DNA from: Candidatus Njordarchaeum guaymasense
Lineage (GTDB): Archaea; Asgardarchaeota; Njordarchaeia; Njordarchaeales; Njordarchaeaceae
DNA length: 6,456 bases
Assembly (NCBI GenBank): GCA_030587605.1
Contig: JAUQYT010000214.1
Coordinates: 1-6,456 of the forward strand
Reading direction: 5' to 3'
Below, piece by piece: positions 5,911 through 6,456 of this stretch. Below the pieces are notes generated by a model, which did no database searches, was not told the DNA's origin, and was given only the letters and a program-made list of their open reading frames with translations. The translations under genes and the position numbers were made by a program. The number at the start of each line of letters is the position of its first letter. The first letter of the stretch is position 1.

Positions 5911-6456
5911 ATGAGAAAGAAGGTGCTCATCATTGGTGGAGGCTACGGGGGAACTGAGGTCATAAGGCAGATGTTGCTCAGAGGGGTGCGGAACGTTGAA
6001 GTTGAACTAGTCTCCAAGAAAGCACATTTCGAGAACACAATAGGCTGTGCTGAGATCATCAGTGAGAAGACGAAGCCTCAGGAATTGACATACGACCTCA
6101 AACAGCTTTCCGCTTACTGGGGATTCGAACTGACAGTGCGCGCTGCAGGGAAAATTGACCTGAAGGAGAAGACGGTCGCAGTGGGAAGCAAGACGAAAGA
6201 CTATGATCTTCTAGTTGTGGCAACAGGTTCTGAACCCAATCTCTACAATGTCAAAGGGGCAGAGCTGGCTCATGCCGCCTACCATCTACCCGATTTCATC
6301 GACCTGAATGAGAAGCTGAGGCAGCTTCCAGATACTCCGAACATTGTGGTAGTTGGAGCTGGATTCGTAGGCCTCGAGTGTGCCGCTGAAATATTGGACC
6401 TTTACAAAGCCATGAGCAGGAAAGTGGGGATGATGGTGGTCGAAAGAATGGATTCG
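5911..6456 (+). CDS. FAD/NAD(P)-dependent oxidoreductase, NADH dehydrogenase-like; cut by the right edge
   Basis: The first 182 codons of a two-dinucleotide-binding-domain flavoprotein are present, with no stop before the edge. KKVLIIGGGYGGTEVIRQML (3-22) is the N-terminal FAD-binding Rossmann motif, and a strand with an acidic end follows (VEVELVSKK). DYDLLVVATGSEPN (97-110) is the conserved ATG motif. PNIVVVGAGFVGLECAAEIL (143-162) is the second GxGxxG motif, which binds NAD(P)H. The segment after the first strand (HFENTIGCAEIIS) lacks the CxxxxC redox disulfide of thioredoxin or lipoamide reductases, which points to NDH-2-like or related oxidoreductases that pass hydride electrons to a quinone or protein partner. 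Full members are about 370-430 residues, so roughly half is missing here. The ATG at 5911 fits the TATA-like box 27 bases upstream. Its position after a membrane heme protein that lacks a flavin domain suggests a possible electron-donor role. Confidence 0.9.
   Translation, partial: MRKKVLIIGGGYGGTEVIRQMLLRGVRNVEVELVSKKAHFENTIGCAEIISEKTKPQELTYDLKQLSAYWGFELTVRAAGKIDLKEKTVAVGSKTKDYDLLVVATGSEPNLYNVKGAELAHAAYHLPDFIDLNEKLRQLPDTPNIVVVGAGFVGLECAAEILDLYKAMSRKVGMMVVERMDS

Noticed and set aside
1..6456. CRISPR array, insertion sequence or attachment-site repeats
   Set aside because: No regularly spaced repeats, transposase- or integrase-like protein, or paired terminal repeats were found by eye.

Overview
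The window reads as chromosomal DNA of an archaeon. The evidence is a TrmB-type winged-helix regulator fused to a MEDS sensory domain, TATA boxes (for example TTTATATA at 4007-4014) in place of bacterial -35/-10 boxes, and three genes whose ATG lies 25-27 bases from the centre of a TATA-like box, as expected for leaderless archaeal mRNAs. Moderate GC, fairly loose gene packing and the aerobic/redox flavour would suit a TACK-group archaeon (Nitrososphaeria or Bathyarchaeia-like), but that placement is inference. No rRNA, convincing tRNA, CRISPR array, insertion sequence or integrase is visible.

Layout. Positions 1-120 hold a coding-like minus-strand fragment running off the left edge without a credible start. 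Positions 124-599 contain no gene I can support. A small minus-strand gene (600-875; acidic head, basic tail) is divergent from a large plus-strand gene (start probably TTG 1028, end 2446) encoding the TrmB-MEDS regulator. They share a promoter region with a near-symmetric TATA box and a perfect inverted repeat at the predicted regulator transcription start. After a 262-base gap comes an NAD(P)H-dependent FMN/quinone reductase (2709-3278), convergent with a minus-strand hemerythrin-domain protein (3409-3984). A 475-base gap follows, with the hemerythrin promoter at its left and a TATA/palindrome promoter at its right. Next are a class I SAM methyltransferase (4460-5086), a six-helix ferric-reductase-like membrane protein (5131-5790), a likely terminator, and the first 182 codons of a FAD/NAD(P)-dependent oxidoreductase (5911 to the right edge).

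How the genes may work together. Four of the seven genes or gene starts recognised here are redox proteins: a flavin/quinone reductase, a di-iron hemerythrin, a heme-type membrane reductase core and a pyridine-nucleotide flavoprotein. The membrane protein lacks the cytosolic FAD/NAD domain of full-length ferric reductases and NADPH oxidases, and a FAD/NAD oxidoreductase starts 120 bases downstream, so a split electron-transfer pair is a reasonable hypothesis. The regulator, with its sensory domain, could control part of this neighbourhood, but the sequence does not show its targets. The best regulatory evidence is local: an inverted repeat at its own promoter, and differently sequenced palindromes at the methyltransferase and hemerythrin promoters.
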